From Dehalococcoidia bacterium (GTDB lineage: Bacteria > Chloroflexota > Dehalococcoidia > Dehalococcoidales > E44-bin46), in NCBI GenBank assembly GCA_020343755.1, contig CP070810.1:363913-374689 (forward strand): a DNA stretch of 10,777 nucleotides, given 5' to 3'. Shown here one piece after another: positions 1 through 6,987 of this stretch. The notes beneath the pieces are model-generated. The model did not search any database. It was not told the origin of the DNA and saw nothing but the letters and a program-made list of their open reading frames with translations. The position numbers and the translations under genes were made by a program. How positions within the stretch are numbered: the first letter of the stretch is position 1; each line of letters opens with the position of its first letter.

Positions 1-1091
1 AAGGTAATTATATCGCCATCCTGAACTGTGTAGTTCTTCCCCTCCAGGCGGAGAAGCCCTTTCTTTCGTGCTTCAGATAGGTTGCTACACTTAAGCAGGT
101 CATCGTAACTGATTACCTCCGCCCGGATGAAGCCTCTTTCCATATCGGAGTGGATTTTACCGGCGGCTTTGAGAGCACTGGTGCCTTTTTGAATGGACCA
201 TGCCTTAACTTCACCTGAGGCTATGGTGAAGAAGGAGATTAGCCCTAATAACTGGTAGGATAGCTTGATAGTGCGGTCAAGCCCGGATTCTTTTATACCG
301 AATTCAGCACGAAATCCCTCAGCAGCACTCTCATCTAATTGAGCCAGTTCCATTTCTAACTTACCACAGAGGGTAATAACATCGCATTTTGGTCGTGAAT
401 AGCGTGTCTTAAGTTCTGCTTCTAAAGGTTCAGCCTGAGAAAGCTGCTCTTCTCCAATATTGACTACTATTAATAGCGGCTTAGCGGTGAGGAATTGGTA
501 ATTAGCCATTGTTCTAGCTTCGTCACTGGTTAGCTTTAGTTCCCGGAGAGGTACCTCTTTTTCTAAATCAGCCTTAATCGTCTTTAGCAATTCTTGCTCT
601 CGGATAAGCCCCTGGCGCTCAAGCTGTTTAGCCCCTTTTAAGGATAATTCTATCTTCTCCAGTCGCCTGTCAATAATGGCTAAGTCGGAAAAGGCAAGTT
701 CAAAATCTATGGTGGCGATATCCCGCTCTACATCCAGGCTACCTTCAATATGGGGTATGCTTTCATCGGTGAAAGCTCGGACTACATTAGTAAGGGCATC
801 TACATTGCTAAGCTGGCTCAGGAATTGGCTACTTATAGCCTTGTCCTTAACCAAGCCCTTAACTGAAGCCCCGATATCAAGGTATCTTACCTCGGCTGGG
901 ACTACCCTCTTGGGGTGGAGCATATCGGTTAGCATTGTGAGGCGGGGCTCTGGAACCCTGGCTATTCCAACATGCGGAATTAAGCCTTTTTGAGCATAGC
1001 TGCCTGTCTCAACTTTACCCTTGGTTAAAGCGTTAAAAATGGTTGTCCTGCCACTTTTAGCCAGCCCTATGATGCCAATGTCAACACTCAT
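1..1091 (-). CDS. ychF: YchF/OLA1-type P-loop ATPase, C-terminus cut by window edge
   Basis: This is a cytosolic ribosome-associated TRAFAC-class NTPase of the YchF/Obg-like family, which usually binds ATP and is linked to translation and stress responses. The minus-strand frame starts at ATG 1091 and runs 363 codons off the window start. E. coli YchF has 363 residues, and the last visible residues (DGDIIT) align just before its terminal FLFNV, so about five residues are missing. Visible parts are the P-loop GLAKSGRTT (residues 9-17), DIGASVKG (72-79), a charged helical insertion (about 125-200), NIGE (211-214, the family's ATP-type base-recognition motif NxxE) and a C-terminal TGS domain (about 277 on, with KAAGKIHSDMERGFIRAEVI). 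Oddly, the P-loop lysine is arginine (R15) and the G3 DxxG reads DIGA. The gene starts 22 bp after the HEAT-like gene and is probably co-transcribed with it. Family assignment is firm; nucleotide use is uncertain. Confidence 0.92.
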   Translation of the reverse strand, partial: MSVDIGIIGLAKSGRTTIFNALTKGKVETGSYAQKGLIPHVGIARVPEPRLTMLTDMLHPKRVVPAEVRYLDIGASVKGLVKDKAISSQFLSQLSNVDALTNVVRAFTDESIPHIEGSLDVERDIATIDFELAFSDLAIIDRRLEKIELSLKGAKQLERQGLIREQELLKTIKADLEKEVPLRELKLTSDEARTMANYQFLTAKPLLIVVNIGEEQLSQAEPLEAELKTRYSRPKCDVITLCGKLEMELAQLDESAAEGFRAEFGIKESGLDRTIKLSYQLLGLISFFTIASGEVKAWSIQKGTSALKAAGKIHSDMERGFIRAEVISYDDLLKCSNLSEARKKGLLRLEGKNYTVQDGDIIT

Positions 1092-1113
1092 TGGCTTACC
1101 CCATACCTTCTAA

Positions 1114-1335
1114 TTAACGGCTCGCCTTTACTATTTCCCTGGCGCGCTTAAGGGCAAGGTCTCTTTCCTCAACAATTAACTTTTCATTAGCTGCTAGACC
1201 CAGTAGGGCAAGAAATGCCTCACGACTGCCCATATTACCAATCAGTTCAATAGCTTTACTTCTCAACTCAGCGGAAAGTTCCAGGTCACTGGCAATAGTA
1301 ACTAGCTTCTTTAGTTCATTTGGTTGTTCTGACAT
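1114..1335 (-). CDS. Small HEAT-repeat-like helical protein of unknown function
   Basis: This is a 73-residue soluble protein, with no signal peptide or membrane segment. Residues about 14-70 look like two or three amphipathic helices with HEAT/PBS-repeat character (LRSKAIELIGNMGSREAFLALL, read in two halves around residues 25-46, then ALKRAREIV at 61-69). Such repeats usually bind other proteins, but no partner or activity can be named. I chose ATG 1335 because AGGAG sits seven bases upstream. A second in-frame ATG at 1392 also has an AGGAG, four to five bases upstream, and would give 92 residues with a basic N-terminal extension. The stop is 22 bp before the ychF start on the same strand, so the two probably form an operon. 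The gene is real by spacing and start signals; its function is unknown. Confidence 0.7.
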   Translation of the reverse strand: MSEQPNELKKLVTIASDLELSAELRSKAIELIGNMGSREAFLALLGLAANEKLIVEERDLALKRAREIVKASR

Positions 1336-1437
1336 TATATCTCTCCTATTAGTTTTGTGGTGCCAGCGGGGCGGGGTATTATTTGCTTTCATTTTACTCC
1401 TTGTATCTCTATTGTTCAATAAAATTATTGGTTAATG

Positions 1438-1446
1438 TGATAAAAT
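1438..1446 (+). promoter_or_regulatory. Candidate extended -10 promoter for holA
   Basis: TG-A-TAAAAT matches the extended -10 form (TGn followed by five of six consensus bases). No good -35 lies 16-18 bases upstream, which extended -10 promoters can tolerate. Transcription would begin near 1453, leaving a leader of about 25 bases that contains the AGGGGA ribosome-binding site at 1463-1469. Confidence 0.4.
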
Positions 1447-1477
1447 GGGGGAGACCCATAAATAGGGGAAACAAACC

Positions 1478-2485
1478 TTGTTGTATATACTATCAGGGCA
1501 GGACGATTTCTCCCTTAGCGAGGCGCTTGAAGAGATAAAAAGAGGCATGGGTGACCAAGCACTTTTAGCGGTTAATACTACTGTACTTGATGGTCAGCAA
1601 GTGACCCCAGACCAATTAGAAGCTGTTTGTGAGACGGTGCCTTTTCTGTCTGAAAGGCGATTGGTCATCGTCAAGGGGTTATTGGGGCGGTTTGAGGCCA
1701 AAAGCAAATCCAGCGGTCAAAAGAAACTTACACCGGTAACTAACCGGCAAAACGAGTATAAATTATTAGCCGCTTCCATTAGCCAGATACCTGATAGCAC
1801 CATATTAGTGTTAATAGATGGTAGACTAGGCAGCAATAATCCTCTATTCAAGGCACTTTCGGCTAGGGCGGAGGTAAAGACTTTCCCTCTACTCAGAGGC
1901 ACCGAGCTTCGTAGATGGATTCAAAGGCGTGTGGTGGGGGAAGGTGGCAGTATATCTCAGGGAGCAGTAGACCTATTGGCAAAGCTTGTGGGCAGTAATC
2001 TGTGGATTATGAAAAGCGAAATTAATAAGCTCGTCCTATTCACCTCCGGTCGTCGTATCGAGGAGGAGGATGTTAGGCGAGTAGTAAGCTATGCCCAGCA
2101 GGCTAATGTTTTTGCTATGGTTGATGCCATCCTTGAGTTCAAGGCTGGGATAGCTGAACGGTCTCTCCACCGGTTACTGGAGAGAGGGGCTGCCTCAGCA
2201 TATCTTTTGGTTATGCTGTTACGCCAAGTTGAGATGATAGTTCGGGCAAAAGAGCTGAGGAACCAAGGAAGGTCTGAAGCGGAGATTCGAGATAAGTTGG
2301 GGTTGACCTCAGAATTTACTTTGCGTAAGACATTAGAGCAAGCTAGTAGATACTCCATGCAGCGGCTTAAAGAAATCTATCATAAACTTTTGGAAACCGA
2401 CCTGTCTATTAAAACCGGGAAATATGGTGGAGAGCTTGCTCTCAATATTCTGATTGCCGAGCTATGCCAACGGCGTAAGATATAG
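1478..2485 (+). CDS. holA: DNA polymerase III subunit delta (HolA)
   Basis: HolA is the delta subunit of the DnaX clamp-loader complex; it opens the beta sliding clamp so that it can be loaded on primed DNA. The 335 residues match the family's usual length. The N-terminal domain (about 1-140) starts with MLYILSGQDDFSL and contains PFLSERRLVIVKGL (55-68), the segment typical of the beta-interacting region. A degenerate AAA+ middle domain (about 141-210) carries LGSNLWIMKSEINKL (170-184), and the helical collar domain (about 211-335) carries VFAMVDAI and LLETDLSIKTG. The lack of a Walker A motif is normal for delta. The start is TTG 1478 with AGGGGA eight to nine bases upstream; TTG 1481 would remove one residue. 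The gene is divergent from the HEAT-ychF pair, and rpsT, a frequent neighbour elsewhere, does not follow. Confidence 0.93.
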   Translation: MLYILSGQDDFSLSEALEEIKRGMGDQALLAVNTTVLDGQQVTPDQLEAVCETVPFLSERRLVIVKGLLGRFEAKSKSSGQKKLTPVTNRQNEYKLLAASISQIPDSTILVLIDGRLGSNNPLFKALSARAEVKTFPLLRGTELRRWIQRRVVGEGGSISQGAVDLLAKLVGSNLWIMKSEINKLVLFTSGRRIEEEDVRRVVSYAQQANVFAMVDAILEFKAGIAERSLHRLLERGAASAYLLVMLLRQVEMIVRAKELRNQGRSEAEIRDKLGLTSEFTLRKTLEQASRYSMQRLKEIYHKLLETDLSIKTGKYGGELALNILIAELCQRRKI

Positions 2486-2511
2486 GTAATTGCTCATGGC
2501 TAAAGTGAAAC

Positions 2512-2538
2512 TTGACGGACTTCTTGTCGGGATATTAT
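2512..2538 (+). promoter_or_regulatory. Weak candidate promoter upstream of otsA
   Basis: TTGACG (2512-2517) and TATTAT (2533-2538) each match the sigma-70 consensus well but are only 15 bases apart; TTATCC at 2535 would give 17 with a poor -10. Transcription would leave an otsA leader of about 100 bases. The 157-bp gap between holA and otsA also holds an AT-only inverted repeat (2564-2584) and no clear terminator. Confidence 0.3.
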
Positions 2539-2563
2539 CCTATATTTACCTAAACTTAGTTCA

Positions 2564-2584
2564 AATTATTCTTCATTAATAATT
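2564..2584. repeat. AT-only inverted repeat in the otsA leader
   Basis: AATTATT (2564-2570) and AATAATT (2578-2584) are perfect inverted copies with a seven-base loop. As RNA the stem would be weak because it has no GC pair, and no T-tract follows, so it is not a convincing terminator. It could be an operator, or chance in AT-rich DNA. Confidence 0.3.
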
Positions 2585-2642
2585 GTGAACATATTTACTA
2601 CCAAATCCCCGTCTCCAGTATTAGAACGAAGCGGGAGGCAAG

Positions 2643-4181
2643 ATGGCGATAAGCCAAAACCGTAGTGATGCTCGACTAAAAGAGTTATGCCAACAAAGAT
2701 TAGCACCGAGACGGCTGATTCTGGCTAGTAACCGCGGACCTATTGAGTATTACCTTACCGAGAATAGACAACTTAGCTCACGGCGTGGTAGTGGTGGGGT
2801 AGTCACTGCTCTCAGTGGCCTTGGTAGTTATGTGGAACTTGATTGGATTGCAAGTGCTATGGGGGAGGGGGATAAACAGGCGGCACTATTGGCGCAGGGG
2901 AAGCGTTTCAAAGCCCCTATAGATAATGGGAATCTGTACCTCCGTTTTGTAGTTAACTCCAGAAATACGTACCACAAATTTTACAGTGTTATTTGTAATC
3001 CTCTACTTTGGTTCCTCCAACACTATATGTGGAACTCACCTAGAACACCCAACATAGACTATGTCGTTCATGATGCCTGGGAAAATGGCTACGTTTCGGT
3101 GAATCAGACCTTTGCCCAGGCGGTTATTGACGAGGCGATGGGAGGCGAACTGCCCCCAGTAGTAATACTAAACGACTACCACCTTTATTTAACCGGTGCT
3201 TATATTCGGCGACAGATGCCAAACTTAGTGATTCAACACTTTATTCATATCCCTTGGCCATCACCAAGCTACTGGCAACTGTTGCCGAATTCTATGCGGC
3301 AGGCAATTCTCACCAGTTTATGTACTACTAATATCGTGGGCTTGCAAACTATGCGAGACGTGCACAATTTCCTCTACTGTTGTGAATCATTTATTGATGA
3401 GGCTGAGGTAGATTATGACCGGCAGACTGTTCAGATAGATAAGCATATAGTCCAAGTTAGGGCTTACCCCATATCTATTGACGTCGCCGGTCTTAAGAAT
3501 ATGGTTTCTTCGGCTAAATTGCAGGAATATGAGCAGAAGTTGCGCCAATTATGCGGTGAGCAAACCATAGTCCGGGTGGACAGGGCTGAGCCGAGTAAGA
3601 ATATTATTCGTGGTTTTAGAGCCTTTGATAAGCTGCTGGAGCGTTACCCCCAGTTCCGGGGAAAGGTCAGATTTATAGCCTTTCTAGTGCCTACCAGAAC
3701 CCATTTGAGGCCATATCAGAGGTATATGCAAGAGGTTACTCAGCTAATAGAAGCCATAAATAGTAAATATGGGACTGAAGACTGGTATCCTATTGATTTC
3801 TTTTACGAGAACAACTACGTACAAGCTATAGCTGGCATGCGCCTGTATGATGTCCTTTTGGTAAACGCTGTTATTGACGGGATGAATCTAGTAGCTAAAG
3901 AAGGTCCCACGGTTAACAACCGTGATGGGGTCTTAATACTATCAGAAACTGTTGGCGCTTATGAACAATTGGGGCAGAATGCTCTAACTGTGGCCCCGAC
4001 TGACTTGGAGGGGACAACTCAAGCCCTGTATACGGCACTAACAATGCCACCTGATGAAAGGAATAAGTGTGCCACTGCGTTGAAAAAGTCAATAGAAGAA
4101 GAGGATATAACTAATTGGCTTTATCAGTTACTGAAGGATGCCGCTAGCTTGATTCAAGAGCTTCCTGAGACATCCACTTAA
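2643..4181 (+). CDS. otsA: Trehalose-6-phosphate synthase-like GT20 glycosyltransferase (OtsA)
   Basis: OtsA-type enzymes transfer glucose from UDP-glucose to glucose-6-phosphate, giving trehalose-6-phosphate in the cytosol. The 512-residue protein has the GT20 landmarks in order: LILASNRGPIEY (25-36), glycine loop GSGGVVTAL (49-57), NDYHL (177-181), HIPWP (202-206), R314 and K319 in VDRAEPSKN, DGMNLVAKE (412-420) and GVLILSE (429-435). These correspond to E. coli D130, H154, R262, K267, D361 and E369, so the donor-site catalytic set is intact. Departures from the usual enzyme are VDRAEPSKN where VERLDYxKG is typical, NDYHL for HDYHL, and HIPWP for HIPFP, so the acceptor could differ (for example glycerol-3-phosphate). 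ATG 2643 follows GGGAGG by four bases. An otsB-type phosphatase gene converges on it with a 38-bp overlap, which supports a sugar-phosphate product. Confidence 0.85.
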   Translation: MAISQNRSDARLKELCQQRLAPRRLILASNRGPIEYYLTENRQLSSRRGSGGVVTALSGLGSYVELDWIASAMGEGDKQAALLAQGKRFKAPIDNGNLYLRFVVNSRNTYHKFYSVICNPLLWFLQHYMWNSPRTPNIDYVVHDAWENGYVSVNQTFAQAVIDEAMGGELPPVVILNDYHLYLTGAYIRRQMPNLVIQHFIHIPWPSPSYWQLLPNSMRQAILTSLCTTNIVGLQTMRDVHNFLYCCESFIDEAEVDYDRQTVQIDKHIVQVRAYPISIDVAGLKNMVSSAKLQEYEQKLRQLCGEQTIVRVDRAEPSKNIIRGFRAFDKLLERYPQFRGKVRFIAFLVPTRTHLRPYQRYMQEVTQLIEAINSKYGTEDWYPIDFFYENNYVQAIAGMRLYDVLLVNAVIDGMNLVAKEGPTVNNRDGVLILSETVGAYEQLGQNALTVAPTDLEGTTQALYTALTMPPDERNKCATALKKSIEEEDITNWLYQLLKDAASLIQELPETST

Positions 4182-4953
4182 GAAAACGCTCTACGTCATT
4201 TACCCCATTCAAGGTGAAATCCACTTCGGCAGTTAAATTTTCTGGCATTTCTGGGCTGAGGATGCCAATGGCAAAACCCTGAAAATTAAAATCGCGGCAA
4301 GCGGTATGTATAGCTCTAAAGGCGTCAATATCGGTGACGTCGTCGCCCAGATAGATACCGCCTTGCAAATTATACCCCTGTATTAGGTCTAGTATAGCTG
4401 TGCCTTTATTGCCCTTTACTGGTGGCAGAAGGTCGATTGCCATTCTTTGTCTGATAATCCTTAAGCTGCTAGCTTTGGAGGAGGCTTCTATCGCATGCAT
4501 GATTTCTTTCTCAGCCAATTGAGGTTCACCACAAAGACGATAGTGAATAGTTGCCGTTATTCCCTTGTCCTCGATACTAATACCTTCTATGGAGAGTAGC
4601 GGAGTTAATTCCTTGATCGCCGATTTAATTACTCTGGAATAGTCTTGGACATTTTGGGGGAATTCAGAGTGACCCTTGACCCAGCGTTCCAGCCCATGGT
4701 TGCCAATGAAGATCATGCCATCAATTCTTATCATATCTCTAACTTCAGTAGCCGGTCGTCCTGAAATGACAGCTACCAGAGCTAGATGATGGCATAGAGT
4801 AGAAAGATATTGACGACATAGTGGAGAAACCTTGGCTTGTTGTGGAGTAGGGGCAGTCGGACTTATAGTGCCATCGACATCGGTAATAAGCCCGAAGGGA
4901 GTTCGCTTAAGAGCTTCCTTAATTAAATCTAAATGATTAAAGGCATACGACAC
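4144..4953 (-). CDS. otsB: Trehalose-6-phosphate phosphatase (OtsB), HAD family
   Basis: OtsB removes the phosphate from trehalose-6-phosphate to release trehalose. The 269-residue protein shows every HAD motif: DVDGT (25-29, nucleophile D25 and acid/base D27), SGRP (64-67), K183 in VKGNKGTA (179-186) and GDDVTDIDAF (203-212, metal-binding acids). OtsB-type cap features are GNHGLE (84-89) and EDKGITATIHYR (128-139), and the length is normal. The start is GTG 4953. No Shine-Dalgarno precedes it, but a minus-strand TTGACG/TAAATT promoter ends seven bases before it, which suggests a leaderless mRNA. Its last 38 bp run antisense to the end of otsA. The ROK kinase gene diverges 78 bp away. If OtsA makes another glycosyl phosphate, this would be the matching phosphatase. 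Confidence 0.9.
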   Translation of the reverse strand: MSYAFNHLDLIKEALKRTPFGLITDVDGTISPTAPTPQQAKVSPLCRQYLSTLCHHLALVAVISGRPATEVRDMIRIDGMIFIGNHGLERWVKGHSEFPQNVQDYSRVIKSAIKELTPLLSIEGISIEDKGITATIHYRLCGEPQLAEKEIMHAIEASSKASSLRIIRQRMAIDLLPPVKGNKGTAILDLIQGYNLQGGIYLGDDVTDIDAFRAIHTACRDFNFQGFAIGILSPEMPENLTAEVDFTLNGVNDVERFLKWMSQEALESS

Positions 4954-4960
4954 GGGATTA

Positions 4961-4989
4961 AATTTAGCAGGCGATAGCTCTTACGTCAA
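4961..4989 (-). promoter_or_regulatory. otsB promoter, leaderless geometry
   Basis: On the minus strand, -35 TTGACG (4989-4984), a 17-base spacer and -10 TAAATT (4966-4961) lie seven bases before GTG 4953. The expected transcription start falls on or one base before the start codon. Confidence 0.5.
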
Positions 4990-4992
4990 CCC

Positions 4993-5021
4993 TTCACAAA
5001 TTGACCCAGATAAGATAGACT
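4993..5021 (+). promoter_or_regulatory. Candidate promoter of the ROK kinase-galU operon
   Basis: TTCACA (4993-4998), a 17-base spacer and TAGACT (5016-5021) match sigma-70 consensus at five and four of six positions. Transcription would start near 5028, about four bases before ATG 5032, which has no Shine-Dalgarno. An alternative -35, TTGACC (5001-5006), pairs only with a poor -10. The -35 lies three bases from the divergent otsB -35. Confidence 0.35.
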
Positions 5022-5031
5022 AGTATTTAGC

Positions 5032-6018
5032 ATGCAGGAAAGTAAGGGGCAGGGACTGCCAGTTTTAGCCCTAGACCTAGGTGGTACCAAAATAATTGCC
5101 GCTATTATTTCCAACCAAGGGCAGGTGATAGCTAGAGAATACAATCTCACCTTAGCTAATGAGGGACCACAGGCAGTAATTAACCGGATGCTTTCAGTTA
5201 TAGACTGCCTCCTCAGTTCAAGAGGGATAGACTCATCTCAGCTAAATAGCATAAGCATAGCTGCCGCTGGGGCTATAGACTTTGACAAGGGGCTAGTAAC
5301 CTTATCACCAAACCTTCCCGGTTGGTGTGATATTCCGTTGAGAGACATAGTACAGGGAAAATATGGGGTTAATACCTTCTTAATTAATGATGCCAGTGCC
5401 GCTGCTTTAGGCGAACACTGCTTTGGCGCTGGGAAGGGGGTAGATAATCTTATTCTGCTTACACTAGGTACCGGTATCGGTGGTGGCATTATCATCAATG
5501 GCAAATTGTATTATGGGTCGAGCGGTAGTGCCGGGGAAATAGGGCATATGACTATCGACGTTAACGGGCCGAGGTGCAGTTGTGGCAATATTGGCTGTCT
5601 GGAAATGCTGGCATCTGGCACTGCAGTGGCTAGAGAAGCAATAAGGCGTATCAGACGGGGGGAAAGGTCTTCACTGACTGAAATTGTGGGAGGAAAGATA
5701 GAAAGCATTACTGCAGAGAAGGTCGGAATGGCGGCTCAGGGTGGAGATCCTTTGGCGTTGGAGGTTATATTAAAGGCGGCAAACTACCTAGGGGTAGGCA
5801 TGGTGAACTTGGTCAATATCTTTAATCCGGAAATGATTATAGTTGGTGGCGGGATGGCAAAAATGGGGGACCTTTTGCTTGACCCAGCCAAGCAAGTAGT
5901 AAGGGAGCGTGCTTTCCAACTACTAGCGCAGGCGGTATCCATAGTCCCTGCTCAGCTTGGCAATGATGCCGGGGTGCTTGGGGCTGCTGTCTTTGCCTTT
6001 CAACAAGTAACGGACTAG
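5032..6018 (+). CDS. ROK-family sugar kinase, probably glucokinase
   Basis: ROK kinases phosphorylate hexoses with ATP; next to otsA and galU the likely product is glucose-6-phosphate. The 328 residues contain the ATP-binding DLGGTK (15-20), SPNLPGW (92-98), catalytic D120 in NDASAAALGE, GTGIGGG (146-152), and the ROK signature with zinc ligands H172 (EIGHM) and C182, C184, C189 in CSCGNIGCLE. GGG (272-274) is the second nucleotide-binding loop. There is no N-terminal helix-turn-helix, so it is an enzyme and not a ROK repressor. ATG 5032 lacks a Shine-Dalgarno and may be read from a leaderless mRNA. The stop overlaps the ribosome-binding site of galU. Glucose is the best-supported substrate from motifs and context, but N-acetylmannosamine, fructose or allose kinases share the fold. 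Confidence 0.88.
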   Translation: MQESKGQGLPVLALDLGGTKIIAAIISNQGQVIAREYNLTLANEGPQAVINRMLSVIDCLLSSRGIDSSQLNSISIAAAGAIDFDKGLVTLSPNLPGWCDIPLRDIVQGKYGVNTFLINDASAAALGEHCFGAGKGVDNLILLTLGTGIGGGIIINGKLYYGSSGSAGEIGHMTIDVNGPRCSCGNIGCLEMLASGTAVAREAIRRIRRGERSSLTEIVGGKIESITAEKVGMAAQGGDPLALEVILKAANYLGVGMVNLVNIFNPEMIIVGGGMAKMGDLLLDPAKQVVRERAFQLLAQAVSIVPAQLGNDAGVLGAAVFAFQQVTD

Positions 6019-6022
6019 GAGG
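6017..6022 (+). promoter_or_regulatory. Shine-Dalgarno of galU overlapping the kinase stop
   Basis: AGGAGG begins within the TAG stop codon (6016-6018) of the ROK kinase gene and lies five bases before ATG 6028. This is the strongest ribosome-binding site in the window and implies translational coupling of kinase and galU. Confidence 0.8.
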
Positions 6023-6027
6023 GCAGG

Positions 6028-6888
6028 ATGAAGGTTCGTAAAGCGGTTATTACTGCGGCTGGTTGGGGAACAAGATTCTTACCTATTACTAGGTCTCAGC
6101 CTAAGGAGATGCTGCCAGTGGTAAATAAACCACTAATCCAGTATTCGGTGGAAGAGGCAATCAATTCAGGCATTGAGCAGATTATTGTAATAACAGCCCT
6201 GGGCAAGCGGGCCATTGAAGACTATTTTGACCGCTCCTTTGAGTTGGAATATTTTTTAGAGCAAAAAAGGGAAACTAAGCTATTACAAGAGATGCGTGAG
6301 CTGTCTAGCTTAATTGATGTCTGCTACATTAGGCAAAAGGAGCAACTGGGTCTTGGTCATGCCATCCTGACGGCTAAGAATTTTGTTGCCGACGAACCTT
6401 TCGCTGTCTTGCTTCCAGACGATCTTATTGATAGCAGGGTGCCTGCCTTAAAGCAGATGGTAGAAGTCTATGAGCAATATGGAACTAGTGTTATCGCTAT
6501 TAAGCGAGTTAGTAGCCAAAACACTGTGAAGTATGGCATCATTGAGCCAAAGCGGGTTTCGGCTAAAATATATCAAGTCCTAGGTCTTACCGAAAAGCCA
6601 AAGCCACAAGAAGCACCGTCTAACTTGGGAGTAGTAGGCAGGTATATCCTTATGCCTCAGATATTTGATGTCCTTGAGGTTACTCCACCTGGTAAAAATC
6701 AGGAGATTCAGCTCACTGATGCCTTACAGTTATTACTCCAACAACAAACAATATATGCCTATGAGTTTGATGGGGTGCGGTATGATGCTGGCACTCCCTT
6801 AGGCTGGCTGGAGGCAACCATAGCTTTTGCTTTAAAGCAGCCTGATATTGGGCGGGAGCTAAGGGAATATCTGCGTCAACTCCTATAA
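6028..6888 (+). CDS. galU: UTP--glucose-1-phosphate uridylyltransferase (GalU)
   Basis: GalU makes UDP-glucose and pyrophosphate from UTP and glucose-1-phosphate, supplying OtsA, possibly TreT, and cell-surface polymers. The 286-residue protein has the nucleotidyltransferase signature AAGWGTRFLP (10-19; the common form has L in place of W), PKEMLPVVNKP (25-35), QLGLGHAI (106-113), the metal-binding pair DD (131-132), K190 in TEKPKP, EIQLTDAL (226-233) and RYDAGTPLGW (251-260). Length and motif order are those of bacterial GalU, not of RmlA or GlgC. The start is fixed by AGGAGG five bases upstream, nine bases after the kinase stop, so the two genes form a tight operon. Use of dTTP instead of UTP cannot be excluded from motifs alone. 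Confidence 0.92.
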   Translation: MKVRKAVITAAGWGTRFLPITRSQPKEMLPVVNKPLIQYSVEEAINSGIEQIIVITALGKRAIEDYFDRSFELEYFLEQKRETKLLQEMRELSSLIDVCYIRQKEQLGLGHAILTAKNFVADEPFAVLLPDDLIDSRVPALKQMVEVYEQYGTSVIAIKRVSSQNTVKYGIIEPKRVSAKIYQVLGLTEKPKPQEAPSNLGVVGRYILMPQIFDVLEVTPPGKNQEIQLTDALQLLLQQQTIYAYEFDGVRYDAGTPLGWLEATIAFALKQPDIGRELREYLRQLL

Positions 6889-6893
6889 GTGGG

Positions 6894-6923
6894 TTGGAAA
6901 TCAGAGCTGATTAATAATATAAT
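6894..6923 (+). promoter_or_regulatory. treT promoter
   Basis: TTGGAA (6894-6899), an 18-base spacer and a perfect TATAAT (6918-6923) lie in the 99-bp gap after galU. Transcription would start near 6930, giving a leader of about 58 bases and separating treT expression from the galU operon. The spacer holds the inverted repeat described separately. Confidence 0.55.
6899..6912. repeat. Inverted repeat in the treT promoter spacer (possible operator)
   Basis: AATCAG (6899-6904) and CTGATT (6907-6912) are perfect inverted copies separated by two bases. They fill most of the gap between the -35 and -10 of the treT promoter, where a bound repressor would block RNA polymerase. The arms are short, so chance remains possible. 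Confidence 0.35.
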
Positions 6924-6987
6924 TACTATTTAGGTTTAATTTTGATACTTACTTCAGCTTATATTTTTAAGCCTGGAAAGCTAGTAC

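Noticed and set aside
676..993. Open frame of 105 codons on the plus strand.
   Set aside because: It lies wholly inside ychF on the opposite strand, has no ribosome-binding site or family motif, and is a shadow of the real gene.
2496..2579. A 27-codon plus-strand reading frame with a hydrophobic middle, after AGGT near the holA stop.
   Set aside because: It overlaps the best otsA promoter, the AGGT is only a partial ribosome-binding site, and short hydrophobic frames are expected in AT-rich gaps. I see no homology cue.
5032..6018. ROK-family transcriptional repressor.
   Set aside because: There is no N-terminal helix-turn-helix; the protein begins almost at once with the DLGGTK ATP-binding motif and keeps the kinase catalytic residues.
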